Source: Muriicola jejuensis (lineage in GTDB: Bacteria; Bacteroidota; Bacteroidia; Flavobacteriales; Flavobacteriaceae). Taken from it: a DNA stretch of 64,000 nucleotides. The notes below the pieces were generated by a model, which did no database searches, was not told the origin of the DNA, and saw nothing but the letters and a program-made list of their open reading frames with translations. The position numbers were made by a program, and so were the translations under genes. Location: NCBI RefSeq assembly GCF_010671595.1, contig NZ_JAABOP010000002.1, positions 496,001-560,000 of the forward strand, given 5' to 3'. Of this stretch, positions 1 to 8,626 are shown one piece after another; the stretch's first letter is position 1, and every line of letters begins with the position of its first letter.

Positions 1-1
1 G

Positions 2-451
2 GCGAGTCCCCGGAAATTCAACACCTTTCTTTTTTTTAAACTGCCATCGGCCTGGTGGGCAGGGGTGCGACTGCGTGAGATCGGTAACGAAAAAGCCGTT
101 GTGACGGTTACTCACAGGTGGATCAACCAGAATCCCTTCAAATCCATGTTCTGGGCCGTACAGGGAATGGCCGCGGAACTCAGCACGGGTGCCCTGGTCA
201 TGGACAAGATCCGAAAGAGCGGAAAAAGAGTCTCCATGCTCGTGGCCAACAACAAGGCCACCTTCACCAAAAAAGCGACCGGAAAGATCACCTTTACCTG
301 CAATGACGGGCTCCGAATTGCTCAGGCCCTGGAAAAAGCCATCGAAACCGGGGAAGGTCAGACCTGCTGGATGACTGCCTTCGGGGTCAATGAGGATGGA
401 GTGGTGGTCTCCGTCTTCGACTTTGAATGGACGCTGAAAGTCAAATCTTAA
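2..451 (+). CDS. DUF4442 hotdog-fold protein, 5'-truncated by window edge
   Basis: Looks like a DUF4442 family protein (hotdog fold, distantly related to PaaI-type acyl-CoA thioesterases). Conserved blocks in what is visible are HRWINQNPFKSM, VQGMAAELSTGAL and SMLVANNKATF. The frame is open from base 2 to the stop at 449-451, and the residues before the GTG at 65 (ending FFKLPSAWWAG) fit the family, so the real start lies left of the window and the GTG is not the start. About 150 codons are visible. Catalytic function is inferred from the fold only; no substrate can be named. Confidence 0.8.
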   Translation, partial: ASPRKFNTFLFFKLPSAWWAGVRLREIGNEKAVVTVTHRWINQNPFKSMFWAVQGMAAELSTGALVMDKIRKSGKRVSMLVANNKATFTKKATGKITFTCNDGLRIAQALEKAIETGEGQTCWMTAFGVNEDGVVVSVFDFEWTLKVKS

Positions 452-458
452 AGAATAT

Positions 459-977
459 ATGCTCAAGATGAAAAATGGAAATACAGACAAGGGAGACGCA
501 CTCTACAGGGAGGAGCAGCGCTTTACCCAGTGGTTTGTCTGGGCCCTACTTTTGGGTGTCCTTGCGATACCCACTTACGGAGTCTACAGGCAAATAATCC
601 AGGAAAGACCCTTCGGGAGCAATCCCATGCCGGACACCGGGTTGTTGATTTTCTTTTTAATTACCGTAGGTGTTTGTGTCTTCTTCTGGTGGATCCGTTT
701 AAGAACCAGCATTTCTAACGAGTATATACATATTCATTATGCCCCCCTGGTCAACAAAAAGATCTTTTGGAGGGATGTTACTCAGGCAGAGATCGTCACC
801 TACAGCCCCTTGATCGGTTACGGCTTGAGGATCTGGACCCCTTACGGAACAGTGTATAACGTAAAAGGGAGAAAAGGACTTTTCATGATTCTCAAGAATG
901 GTAAAAAGGTGATGATCGGCACCCAAAGACCTCGTGAAATAGAGGAAGTAGTCAGGAAAGTGATGAAGTCGGTGTAA
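459..977 (+). CDS. hypothetical two-TM protein with PH-like C-terminal part
   Basis: A 172-residue protein with two hydrophobic segments, about residues 25-45 and 60-82, followed by a beta-rich soluble part of about 90 residues (SNEYIHIHYAPLVNKKIFWRDV then YNVKGRKGLFMILKNGKKVMIG). This layout resembles bacterial PH-like membrane proteins, where the second half folds at the membrane surface. It begins 7 bases after the DUF4442 gene, so the two are probably cotranscribed. An in-frame ATG at 468 is an equally possible start. No function can be given. Confidence 0.75.
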   Translation: MLKMKNGNTDKGDALYREEQRFTQWFVWALLLGVLAIPTYGVYRQIIQERPFGSNPMPDTGLLIFFLITVGVCVFFWWIRLRTSISNEYIHIHYAPLVNKKIFWRDVTQAEIVTYSPLIGYGLRIWTPYGTVYNVKGRKGLFMILKNGKKVMIGTQRPREIEEVVRKVMKSV

Positions 978-1027
978 CACAGAAAGACAAATGCGCACTA
1001 ACAATTAGAAATAAAATTGAAAATATC

Positions 1028-1828
1028 ATGAACGCACACGAAATAGACTACCATATCTATGGTGAAGAAATGCAATACGTGGAGATCGAACTCGATCCCC
1101 AGGAGGCAGTCGTGGCCGAAGCCGGAAGCTTTATGATGATGGATACCGACCTGCAGATGGATACCATCTTCGGTGACGGGTCTAATCAGAATAAAGGAGT
1201 ACTGGGCAGCCTGCTTTCGGCAGGGAAAAGGATCCTTACCGGGGAAGGCCTGTTTATGACCTCCTTCCTCAATGTCTCCCACGGCAAGCGCAGACTTAGT
1301 TTCGCCTCCCCTTATCCCGGAAAGATCGTCCCTATTGACCTTTCAGAGAAACAAGGAAAGTTCATCTGCCAGAAAGATGCCTTCCTCTGTGCGGCCAAAG
1401 GAGTCTCGGTAGGGATCGAATTCTCGAAAAGGCTTGGAAGAGGCCTTTTTGGTGGAGAAGGTTTTATCATGCAGAAGCTGGAAGGGGATGGGATGGCCTT
1501 TGTGCATGCCGGGGGTACCCTGGCTAAAAAGGTGCTGGCTCCCGGGGAGATCATCAAGGTCGATACGGGTTGTATCGTAGGCTTCAGCAAGGACGTGGAT
1601 TACGATGTGGAATTTGTTGGTGGAATAAAGAACACCCTCTTCGGGGGCGAAGGCCTCTTTTTCGCTACCCTGAAAGGTCCCGGTACGGTCTATATTCAAT
1701 CCCTGCCCTTCAGTCGGCTTGCCAAGCGAGTCTGGGCTGCGGCTCCCAAAGGAGGTGGAAAGGATAAGGGAGAGGGCAGTATCCTTGGCGGACTCGGAGA
1801 TATCCTGGATGGGGACAACCGGTTTTGA
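1028..1828 (+). CDS. TIGR00266/AIM24 family protein
   Basis: A 266-residue beta-rich protein of the AIM24/TIGR00266 family. The signature repeats are visible: VVAEAGSFMMMD near the start, GGEGLFMTSF-like and FGGEGLFFATLKGPG repeats, and a Gly/Lys-rich C-terminus (KGGGKDKGEGSILGGLGDIL). The mitochondrial relative AIM24 helps inner-membrane organisation in yeast; the bacterial function is unknown. No signal peptide or membrane segment is seen, so it is probably cytoplasmic or membrane-associated. Same strand as its neighbours, 50 bases after the preceding stop. Confidence 0.88.
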   Translation: MNAHEIDYHIYGEEMQYVEIELDPQEAVVAEAGSFMMMDTDLQMDTIFGDGSNQNKGVLGSLLSAGKRILTGEGLFMTSFLNVSHGKRRLSFASPYPGKIVPIDLSEKQGKFICQKDAFLCAAKGVSVGIEFSKRLGRGLFGGEGFIMQKLEGDGMAFVHAGGTLAKKVLAPGEIIKVDTGCIVGFSKDVDYDVEFVGGIKNTLFGGEGLFFATLKGPGTVYIQSLPFSRLAKRVWAAAPKGGGKDKGEGSILGGLGDILDGDNRF

Positions 1829-1863
1829 TCCCCAATCTTTCGCCTTAAATCCTTCGGATCTCT

Positions 1864-2517
1864 ATGGACTTTAAAGGACTTCTCGACTTCCTCACCGAGC
1901 TGGATAAAAATAATTCCAAGGAGTGGATGGACAGGAACAGAAAAACCTACCACCACCTCCGTGATGCGTTTATCCAATGGCTGGACAGGCTCGATATAAG
2001 GCTGGCCCGACTGGATCCCGAGTACTATCCGACCCCGGGAAGGAGCGGGATCAACAGGATCAACAATAATCTGCTTTTTCATCCGGACAGGCCGGTATAC
2101 AAGGATCACTTCGGGGCCGGACTCGACAAGGCGCCCGATACAGGGGATTTTTATATACAGATCGGGATCAGGGAGTCCCTGTTGGCCGGAGGCCTCTGGC
2201 GCCCGGGACCCAAAAAGCTAAAAAGTGTCCGTGAAGCCATCGACTACGATGGGGAGTCGCTTATGGCCATTTTAGGTAAACCTTCTTTCAAAAAAACCTT
2301 TGGAGATCTGTATGAGGACGAGAAGTTACAGACGACCCCGAAAGGATATTCCAGGGACCATCCCTATATTGAGCTCCTGAGGCACAAGACCTTTGCCGTT
2401 GTCCATGACCTGCCCCGGGAAGTCATCCTGTCTCCCGACTTCGAGGACTACATCGCGGAAGTCTATCTCGAAATGCTCCCCTTCAGGCGGTTTTTAAACA
2501 AAGCGATCTCGGTGTAG
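1864..2517 (+). CDS. DUF2461 (TIGR02453) family protein
   Basis: A 217-residue protein with the DUF2461 hallmarks: LLDFLTELDKNNSKEWMDRNR at the N-terminus, INRINNNLLFHPDRPVYKDHFGA in the middle, FYIQIG and the GLWRPGPKKL block. The family is common in Bacteroidota and unassigned in function. No export signal. It starts 35 bases after the AIM24 gene and is likely in the same transcription unit. Confidence 0.9.
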   Translation: MDFKGLLDFLTELDKNNSKEWMDRNRKTYHHLRDAFIQWLDRLDIRLARLDPEYYPTPGRSGINRINNNLLFHPDRPVYKDHFGAGLDKAPDTGDFYIQIGIRESLLAGGLWRPGPKKLKSVREAIDYDGESLMAILGKPSFKKTFGDLYEDEKLQTTPKGYSRDHPYIELLRHKTFAVVHDLPREVILSPDFEDYIAEVYLEMLPFRRFLNKAISV

Positions 2518-2564
2518 TAAGGAAAAAAACACGGGTAAACAGGCCGGCGAACAGATTTAGATAT

Positions 2565-3146
2565 ATGAAGAAAGGATCCATACGAAACATTAAAAAAGAG
2601 GTTTTGTCAGACCAATGGTATACGCTGAACAAGTATACCTATGAATATCAGAAAGAGGATGGCAGCTGGGAAACACAACGTCGCGAAGCCTATGATCGCG
2701 GTAACGGGGCGGCCATTCTGCTCTACGAACCCGAAAGAAAAACGGTGATACTAACCAGGCAGTTCCGCATGCCCACCTACGTCAACCAGAATACGGACGG
2801 CATGATGATAGAGGTATGTGCAGGATTGTTGGATGATCAGGACCCGGAAGGTTGCATCATCAAAGAGGTGGAGGAAGAGACCGGGTTTAAGATCGATAAG
2901 GTGCAAAAGGTGTTCGAGGCCTATATGTCTCCCGGGTCAGTGACCGAGATCCTCCATTTCTTTGTAGCTCCTTACCACCAAAGCATGAAAATACATGAAG
3001 GGGGCGGAGCGGAAGATGAAACCGAAAATATCGAGGTATTGGAAATCCCCTTTGAAGAGGCCATGGCAATGATTCGCTCGGGTGAGATACGGGATGCCAA
3101 AACCATCATGCTGCTGCAGTATGCCAGGCTGAACGGATTGCTCTGA
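2565..3146 (+). CDS. nudK: NudK-type Nudix hydrolase (nucleotide-sugar pyrophosphatase)
   Basis: A 193-residue Nudix hydrolase of the TIGR00052 group, which cleaves GDP-mannose or ADP-ribose-like nucleotide sugars to a sugar phosphate and NMP. The Nudix box is AGLLDDQDPEGCIIKEVEEETG, in two parts around residues 86-107, with the metal-binding EVEEETG helix intact. ILTRQFRMPTY and AYMSPGSVTEILHFF are typical NudK segments. Lys-Glu replaces the usual Arg-Glu, which also occurs in NudK. The exact substrate is inferred. It converges on the PBP4 gene with only 7 bases between stop codons. Confidence 0.85.
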   Translation: MKKGSIRNIKKEVLSDQWYTLNKYTYEYQKEDGSWETQRREAYDRGNGAAILLYEPERKTVILTRQFRMPTYVNQNTDGMMIEVCAGLLDDQDPEGCIIKEVEEETGFKIDKVQKVFEAYMSPGSVTEILHFFVAPYHQSMKIHEGGGAEDETENIEVLEIPFEEAMAMIRSGEIRDAKTIMLLQYARLNGLL

Positions 3147-3153
3147 GTCGTCT

Positions 3154-4446
3154 TCAGTACGAATCCCTGATCTCTTCCAGGATGTCCTGCATGCGGGTCT
3201 TGATCCTGGAAGTAGGTTCCAGGTAATGGTTGTTCATAAAACTGAAGATGAGCAGCCTGCCCGAGGCACAGATCAGGTATCCGCTCAGGCAGTACGTATT
3301 TCCAAGTGTTCCGCTTTTGGCATAGATATAGGATTCAGGGTCGCCGGGGAACCACTCCTGGAGGGTCCCGTTCCGTCCGCCGGAAGGAAAGATCCCGAAA
3401 ACCCACTCTTTCCCTTTTTCCTCCAGCAGTTTTTCAAGGACATAGACCGTGGAAGAGGGGGTGAACAGATTGTAGCGAGACAATCCCGAGCCGTCTACCC
3501 ACCTGGGTTTATACCGTATACCAGACAGGTAGGTCTCGAGCACAAAATCGCGAGAAAGGCTAGGGGAGAGCGAATCTGAAAGGGCGGAAGCAGAGACCAT
3601 CAACAGCTGTTCGGCTATGAAATTGTCACTTTCCTGCATCAAACGCCTGTATAAACTATCGGCAGGGGTAGCCCCCATAAAGACTTTCTTTTCACCGGCA
3701 GGAAAGGAATCCCCCAGGTGAATTTCCTTTTCCAAAGCCCTTCCCAGCAGCCGGAGGGAAAGCCGATCAGAAGTGATAAACGGGACCTCCAGAGTATCCC
3801 GCCTGTCTGGATCGAAGTAAAAGTAATTTCGACCCTCGTCCCTGTTGCGGTCATGTTTAGAAACTAGAATGCTGTCCCTGAAAAGGAAAGGTTCGGAGAT
3901 CAGACCTCCCTCAATCGATATGCGTACCACGTTCCCGTACAGGGGGAAGGAAGAGCGTTCAGGTGAAAAGGAAGAATCGAAGTCTTCCCACGCCCAGCCC
4001 GGCCCAAACCGGCCTTCCGCGAAATACGCCGGAACGTAGACCAGATGCTCAAATCCTTTCAGGAGGTGCACAACACTGCTGTCCCTGAAATAAGGGTGAA
4101 AGGGAGAAGGGTTACCCGTACCACTGAAGAACAAAGTATCTCCCGAAGAAATGTATTTCAGGGCGGGAACAGAATCCCCCAGGATCTTCAGGGATGTGAA
4201 AAGGGTAAAGATTTTGGTATTGCTGGCCGGGGTGAAATACTTGTCCCCGTTTACCATCAGCAGGGTATCTGCCTTTGCAGGGTCATAAACCATGAGTCCG
4301 GTAAAATGTTCCCCGAACCTGTTCATTTCCAGGACACGGGTCACCTTTTTCTCGAATCCCCGCTTTTTAAGGGAAGAACACCCGGTTGTAATGATTGCTG
4401 TCAGCAGGATCAGAAGGATCCTGCTGCAATGCCTAAATCCATTCAT
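3154..4446 (-). CDS. dacB: D-alanyl-D-alanine carboxypeptidase/endopeptidase, PBP4 (S13) family
   Basis: A 430-residue penicillin-binding protein of peptidase family S13, expected to trim or cut peptidoglycan cross-links in the periplasm. The three active-site motifs are present: SxxK at 75-78 (SNTK), SDN at 273-275 and KSG at 377-379 (KTG equivalent). The N-terminus (a hydrophobic stretch ending TTGC at Cys23) looks like a lipoprotein signal, so it may be anchored to a membrane. It is somewhat short for PBP4. The divergent 65-aa gene lies 128 bases away. Confidence 0.87.
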   Translation of the reverse strand: MNGFRHCSRILLILLTAIITTGCSSLKKRGFEKKVTRVLEMNRFGEHFTGLMVYDPAKADTLLMVNGDKYFTPASNTKIFTLFTSLKILGDSVPALKYISSGDTLFFSGTGNPSPFHPYFRDSSVVHLLKGFEHLVYVPAYFAEGRFGPGWAWEDFDSSFSPERSSFPLYGNVVRISIEGGLISEPFLFRDSILVSKHDRNRDEGRNYFYFDPDRRDTLEVPFITSDRLSLRLLGRALEKEIHLGDSFPAGEKKVFMGATPADSLYRRLMQESDNFIAEQLLMVSASALSDSLSPSLSRDFVLETYLSGIRYKPRWVDGSGLSRYNLFTPSSTVYVLEKLLEEKGKEWVFGIFPSGGRNGTLQEWFPGDPESYIYAKSGTLGNTYCLSGYLICASGRLLIFSFMNNHYLEPTSRIKTRMQDILEEIRDSY

Positions 4447-4574
4447 TGAACGGTATTATATGTAGTTCGTCGATTATTTAGTGAAATTATCCATAATATG
4501 AACAGCCCCATGCAATATCGCCTGCCATTTTTTGTTAATTTCGATAATACAATCTAACTATAAATACGCAACAT

Positions 4575-4772
4575 ATGGCTAGAACTATGTTGGAGTATTA
4601 CAAGATGGTGCTCCAAAAAGTGAGTTTCGACGCGGTATTATTCAGCAAGGAACTCAAAAAAGCAATTTCGAAGCTATTGCCTTATGAAATTGAAGACCTT
4701 AGACACTGGTTGCTGAATTTTGTCACTGACAAGCCAGAGCTTCAGGAAAGTTTAATTTATATAAAAGCATAA
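4575..4772 (+). CDS. small conserved-looking protein of unknown function (65 aa)
   Basis: A 65-residue soluble, mostly helical protein (MARTMLEYYKMVLQKVSF...) with no signal peptide or TM. It is a complete transcription unit in appearance: an AT-rich leader of about 80 bases before the ATG and a strong UUCG-loop terminator starting three bases after the stop. I recall similar 60-70-residue proteins in Flavobacteriia but know no function. Confidence 0.72.
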   Translation: MARTMLEYYKMVLQKVSFDAVLFSKELKKAISKLLPYEIEDLRHWLLNFVTDKPELQESLIYIKA

Positions 4773-4774
4773 AC

Positions 4775-4802
4775 AAGCTGCCTTCGGGCAGCTTTTTTTT
4801 TA
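4775..4802 (+). terminator. Rho-independent terminator with UUCG tetraloop
   Basis: Stem AAGCTGCC / GGCAGCTT with loop TTCG, followed by a run of T. It ends the 65-aa gene and lies just before the 3' end of the convergent oxyR gene. Confidence 0.93.
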
Positions 4803-4808
4803 ATCCCT

Positions 4809-5753
4809 TTAAGTTCCATTTTTTGAAACGGGACTGATGATCTTGACATCCTGGAACCTGATGGCACCTCGTACTACCGATGCGATCACTTCCCTGAGGG
4901 CGTTGGTGATATGCAATTTGAGTTCCTTTTTGTGATAGATCAGGCTGATCTCCCTTGCCGGCGGGGGTTCCTCGAAGTATTTGAGATTTGATTTTTTTCG
5001 TTCATCCAGGTCCACCGCGTTCAAATAGGGCAGCAGCGTCATGCCGAGACCTTCATTGGCCAGGTTGACCAGGGTCTCAAAGCTACCGCTTTGCAGATGG
5101 AAATGATCTTCAAAGTTCTGGGAGGCCTTACACAGGTTCACCACCCCTTCCCGAAAACAATGCCCGTCTTCCAAAAGGAGTATGTCGTGTATGTCAAGGT
5201 CTTCCGGACTCAGTTTCTCTTCCTTCCTCAGCCTGTGGCTGGGGGGCACATAGCCAACAAAAGGCTCGTAATACAAAGGTCTTTCCGTAATGAATTCGAT
5301 ATCCAGAGGAGTGGCTGCGATCCCGGCATCCAGATGTCCGTCCTGCAGGTTCCTGATCAGGCTGTCCGTATTTTGTTCCCGTATCACCAGGTTTACCTTG
5401 GGGTACTTGTTGATAAAGGTTTTCAAAAACATGGGCAGGAGTGTGGGCATGACCGTGGGAATGATCCCAAGGGTGAATTCTCCCCCTATAAACCCCTTCT
5501 CCTGGTCTACAATGTCCTTGATCCGCTTGGCCTCATTGACGATGTTCTTGGCCTGGGCAACGATCTTTTTCCCGGCATCGGTGATGGAGATAGGCTTCTT
5601 GCTCCGGTCGAAGATCCTTACATCGAGTTCATCCTCCAGCTTCTGTACCTGCATGCTGAGGGTGGGCTGGGTGACAAAACTTTTCTCAGCAGCTACCGTG
5701 AAATTCTGGTACTCGGCAACTGCCAGCACATACTGTAATTGAGTGATCGTCAT
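4809..5753 (-). CDS. oxyR: OxyR-type LysR family peroxide sensor
   Basis: A 314-residue LysR regulator. Residues 1-60 form the winged helix-turn-helix (TVAAEKSFVTQPTLSMQVQKLE) and the rest the substrate-like effector domain. The redox pair of OxyR is present at Cys199 and Cys208 (GHCFREGVVNLC), the same numbers and spacing as in E. coli OxyR, so it should sense hydrogen peroxide by disulfide formation. It is divergent from dps, a classic OxyR target, with 96 bases between the two starts. Confidence 0.93.
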   Translation of the reverse strand: MTITQLQYVLAVAEYQNFTVAAEKSFVTQPTLSMQVQKLEDELDVRIFDRSKKPISITDAGKKIVAQAKNIVNEAKRIKDIVDQEKGFIGGEFTLGIIPTVMPTLLPMFLKTFINKYPKVNLVIREQNTDSLIRNLQDGHLDAGIAATPLDIEFITERPLYYEPFVGYVPPSHRLRKEEKLSPEDLDIHDILLLEDGHCFREGVVNLCKASQNFEDHFHLQSGSFETLVNLANEGLGMTLLPYLNAVDLDERKKSNLKYFEEPPPAREISLIYHKKELKLHITNALREVIASVVRGAIRFQDVKIISPVSKNGT

Positions 5754-5769
5754 CTGATACTATTAGGTA

Positions 5770-5793
5770 ATAAATTTATAAAAACTATCGATA
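5770..5793. promoter_or_regulatory. two short palindromes in the oxyR-dps intergenic region
   Basis: The perfect palindromes ATAAATTTAT (5770-5779) and TATCGATA (5786-5793) lie 15 bp apart centre to centre between the divergent oxyR and dps genes. LysR proteins bind paired dyads in such regions, so these are candidate OxyR sites. The match is by symmetry and position only; the E. coli OxyR consensus is not clearly present and the region is AT-rich. Confidence 0.35.
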
Positions 5794-5849
5794 AAACTTA
5801 TATCAAAAAGGGATCATAATTTAATAATTTTATAGAAAATTAGAGAACG

Positions 5850-6329
5850 ATGAGAGTAAACAGCATTGGCCTGGACGCCGGGCAATCGAAGCAATTAGGG
5901 GAGCAATTGAATATTTTGCTCGCAAATTTTCAGGTGTACTACATGAACCTCCGTGGAATCCACTGGAATATAAAGGGGAAAAGGTTCTTCGACCTGCATG
6001 CGAAGTTCGAGGAATTGTATGACGATGCCAATCTGAAGGTAGATATGGTGGCCGAGCGCGTACTTACCCTGGGCGAGGTACCTCTGCACACCTTTGAAGA
6101 CTACATAAAGGTTTCCAAGGTGCCCCAGGGAAAGAATATTTCTCAGGATGAAAAAGCCATCCGCCTTATTGTCGATTCCCTGAAGGAACTGCTCAGGATC
6201 GAAAGGGAGATCCTGCACGCTTCGGATGAGGCGAAGGACGAAGGGACCAACTCCATGATGAGTGATTTTATCACCCAGCAGGAAAAGACCGTTTGGATGA
6301 TGAAAGCCTGGTTGGCGGAAGAGATATAA
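5850..6329 (+). CDS. dps: Dps-type DNA-protecting ferritin-like protein
   Basis: A 159-residue Dps/miniferritin, which oxidises Fe(II) with H2O2 and stores iron in a 12-subunit shell. Ferroxidase ligands align with the family: H38 (HWN), H50, E54 (usual Asp), D65 and E69. Length is typical. The divergent arrangement with oxyR suggests peroxide-inducible expression. The stop codon is the first part of a bidirectional terminator. Confidence 0.95.
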   Translation: MRVNSIGLDAGQSKQLGEQLNILLANFQVYYMNLRGIHWNIKGKRFFDLHAKFEELYDDANLKVDMVAERVLTLGEVPLHTFEDYIKVSKVPQGKNISQDEKAIRLIVDSLKELLRIEREILHASDEAKDEGTNSMMSDFITQQEKTVWMMKAWLAEEI

Positions 6330-6356
6330 ATAAAGCCCTCAGCGGAGGGCTTTATT
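6329..6356. terminator. bidirectional terminator between dps and the DUF2141 gene
   Basis: Perfect 12-bp stem AATAAAGCCCTC / GAGGGCTTTATT with loop AGCG. A- and T-rich flanks on both sides let it serve dps (+) and the convergent DUF2141 gene (-). It overlaps the last base of the dps stop codon. Confidence 0.9.
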
Positions 6357-6367
6357 AACGTCAGATT

Positions 6368-6787
6368 TTAAAGCTTGATGGTCATTTCCAAGTGTTCTTC
6401 TCCTACCTCAAATTTAGCCTGATAGAAACTGGGAGGCCCCATGGGCAACCCTTTTCCTGACATGCCGTATTTTTCTACAGGCATGCCCTGTTGGTCAAAG
6501 TCCATTTGGTAGTTCCCGTTCAGGTCGTGCATGACCAGGAGGGCATAAGTTCCGGGTTCCACGCCCTGGAAGTCGAGGGTGAGGCTGCCCTTCTTTCCTT
6601 CCACAGAGACAGACCCAACACCATCTCCCTGCATGAAGGTCTCGGCAGTGTGCAGTACAGCGAGGATCTGCCCCCCGTCGGTTTCTATATTCTCTACGGT
6701 GACTGCGATATCATAGCCGGTTGATTCCTGAGACCGGACAAAGGTTACAAAAAGAAAAAGGACGAATACTAATAGAATACTTTTCAT
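6368..6787 (-). CDS. DUF2141 exported protein
   Basis: A 139-residue protein with a signal peptide (MKSILLVFVLFLFVTFVRSQ) and a DUF2141 beta-sandwich domain. Typical features are VEPGTYALLVMHDLNGNYQMD, the Y-G-MSGKG segment and GPPSFYQAKF. Members are periplasmic or outer-membrane associated and unassigned. Monocistronic between two terminator-bounded units. Confidence 0.87.
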   Translation of the reverse strand: MKSILLVFVLFLFVTFVRSQESTGYDIAVTVENIETDGGQILAVLHTAETFMQGDGVGSVSVEGKKGSLTLDFQGVEPGTYALLVMHDLNGNYQMDFDQQGMPVEKYGMSGKGLPMGPPSFYQAKFEVGEEHLEMTIKL

Positions 6788-6887
6788 TGCTACTGGTTTT
6801 GAAGTTAGATTACGTCAAAGGTGAGCAATGACCGCGTTGGGATTAAAAAATAAGGACCGACTTGTCAGATATCCCTTCTGAATTGTC

Positions 6888-8240
6888 CTAAGGCGTGTCC
6901 TTTTGAGCAAAGCTAACGGCCACATCCCGATCTTCTACGATGAGGCACAGCAGTCCGGCGATGATCAAACTGACACCTCCGATGATGAGTGCATAAATGG
7001 AGACGTTACCGAAAAAGGTTTTAAGCATAAAACCCAGAATCCCCGCTGCAACGATCTGGGGAATGACGATAAAGAAATTGAACACCCCCATATAATACCC
7101 CATTTTGTTAGCAGGTAAAATGCTGGAGAGCATGGCATAGGGCATGGAGAGGATGCTGGCCCAGGCGATGCCCACCCCGACCATGGAGACCAGCAGGAGG
7201 TTTGGGTCTGAGATAAAATAAATCGAAAGCAGACCCACACCCCCGCATACCAGGGCCAGGAGGTGCGTCACTCGCCTGCTGAGTCTTTTCGCGACCACGG
7301 GCAGCAGAAAGGCTACCAGGGCCGCAATCCCATTGTAGATCGCAAAACAGATCCCAACCCAGTCGGCCCCCTCATTGTACAGGGCTGAGGTCGTATCCGA
7401 CGTATCGTAAATATGACTGGTCACGGCTGAAGTGGTATAGATCCACATAGCGAAAAGGGCGAACCAGGAAAAGAACTGCACAAAGGCAAGTTGCACCATG
7501 GTTTTAGGCATCTTGAAGATACCGAGAAAGGATTCGGCCAGGCCTCCAAAGATCCCTTTGCTTGCATTTTCGGCCTTGAGTGCTTCCAGGTCGTCCGGAG
7601 GGTATTCCTCTGTTTTGAACACGGTCCACATCACCGCAGAGAAATAGGCAATTCCTCCCAGATAAAAGGACCATTTCACGGAATCGGGGATACCGCCGTC
7701 CGGGGCGATATTACTGATCCCAAACCAGTTCGTGAAGACCCAGGGCAGGGCGGAAGCGATGATGGCTCCTACACCTATAAAAAAGCTCTGCATCGCAAAG
7801 CCGCTCGTCCGTTGTTCGTCTGGAAGCATATCCCCGACAAACGCCCGAAAGGGTTCCATACTGATATTGATGGAGGCGTCCATCAGCCAGAGCATGATCA
7901 CTGCCATCCACAGGGCGGTGGAATTAGGCATCAAAAAGAGAGCAATCGTGGCCAGGATCGCGCCAATAGCGAAAAAAGGCCTTCTCCGGCCCCACTTCCT
8001 GTGCCAGGTCCGGTCACTGTAATAACCGATGATCGGTTGTACGAGCAGGCCGGTAACCGGGGCTGCCAGCCACAGAATAGGCAATTCGTCCTTGGATGCG
8101 CCAAGGGTTTCGAAGATTCGGCTCACATTGGCATTCTGAAGAGCGAAGCCAAATTGTATGCCCAGGAAGCCGAAACTCATGTTCCAGATCTGCCAGAATG
8201 AGAGACGGGGTTTTACCGAGCTGATAGAGATTTTTTCCAC
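6888..8240 (-). CDS. MFS sugar transporter, maltose/sucrose symporter-like
   Basis: A 450-residue protein with about 12 TM helices of the major facilitator superfamily. The N-terminal SFGFLGIQFGFALQNANVSRIF and the loop RTWHRKWGRRRPF resemble the SLC45/sucrose-type and glycoside-cation symporter branch that Bacteroidota use for maltose or other disaccharides. No SusCD pair or glycoside hydrolase lies next to it, so the substrate is a guess. A single gene with a 386-base region upstream. Confidence 0.8.
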   Translation of the reverse strand: MEKISISSVKPRLSFWQIWNMSFGFLGIQFGFALQNANVSRIFETLGASKDELPILWLAAPVTGLLVQPIIGYYSDRTWHRKWGRRRPFFAIGAILATIALFLMPNSTALWMAVIMLWLMDASINISMEPFRAFVGDMLPDEQRTSGFAMQSFFIGVGAIIASALPWVFTNWFGISNIAPDGGIPDSVKWSFYLGGIAYFSAVMWTVFKTEEYPPDDLEALKAENASKGIFGGLAESFLGIFKMPKTMVQLAFVQFFSWFALFAMWIYTTSAVTSHIYDTSDTTSALYNEGADWVGICFAIYNGIAALVAFLLPVVAKRLSRRVTHLLALVCGGVGLLSIYFISDPNLLLVSMVGVGIAWASILSMPYAMLSSILPANKMGYYMGVFNFFIVIPQIVAAGILGFMLKTFFGNVSIYALIIGGVSLIIAGLLCLIVEDRDVAVSFAQKDTP

Positions 8241-8626
8241 GATGATGTAAAGTGCGTTTTGATGTCCTCGATAAATGTAGTCTTTTTATGCAAACTAATA
8301 ATACACTACAGAACTGATTGTTAATCAAGCACCTATGAAAAATTCACAGGGGTAAAAGAAGAATCGATGTGGGCAAAACCTCGATAAATAACCTCTTTCT
8401 TTAACATTTGACCTCCGTTCGTCGAAAACTAAGGACAGGTATTGCATTTTGCCGAAAAAAATTGGCGGATAATCGAGGTTTGTTCAACTTAGGATCACCA
8501 AATCTTGCGAAAACAATAACCTATGTACTAAAAAATACTCCTTCTTAATTTTAGTTTTTATTCTTGGCTAAAGGTGTCCCCACCTTGTAAAAGGAGCTTT
8601 GGTTTAGTGCAGATAATACTTGTGCC
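8241..8626. other. 386-base intergenic region, divergent promoter zone
   Basis: AT-rich spacer between the divergent MFS and PorP/SprF genes. I see no ORF or RNA gene. It holds a small perfect dyad, AAGGTG-TCCC-CACCTT at 8571-8586, about 40 bases before the PorP/SprF ATG, which could be a leader hairpin or a regulator site. No promoter matching TTG-N19-TAnnTTTG is clear on either strand. Confidence 0.5.
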
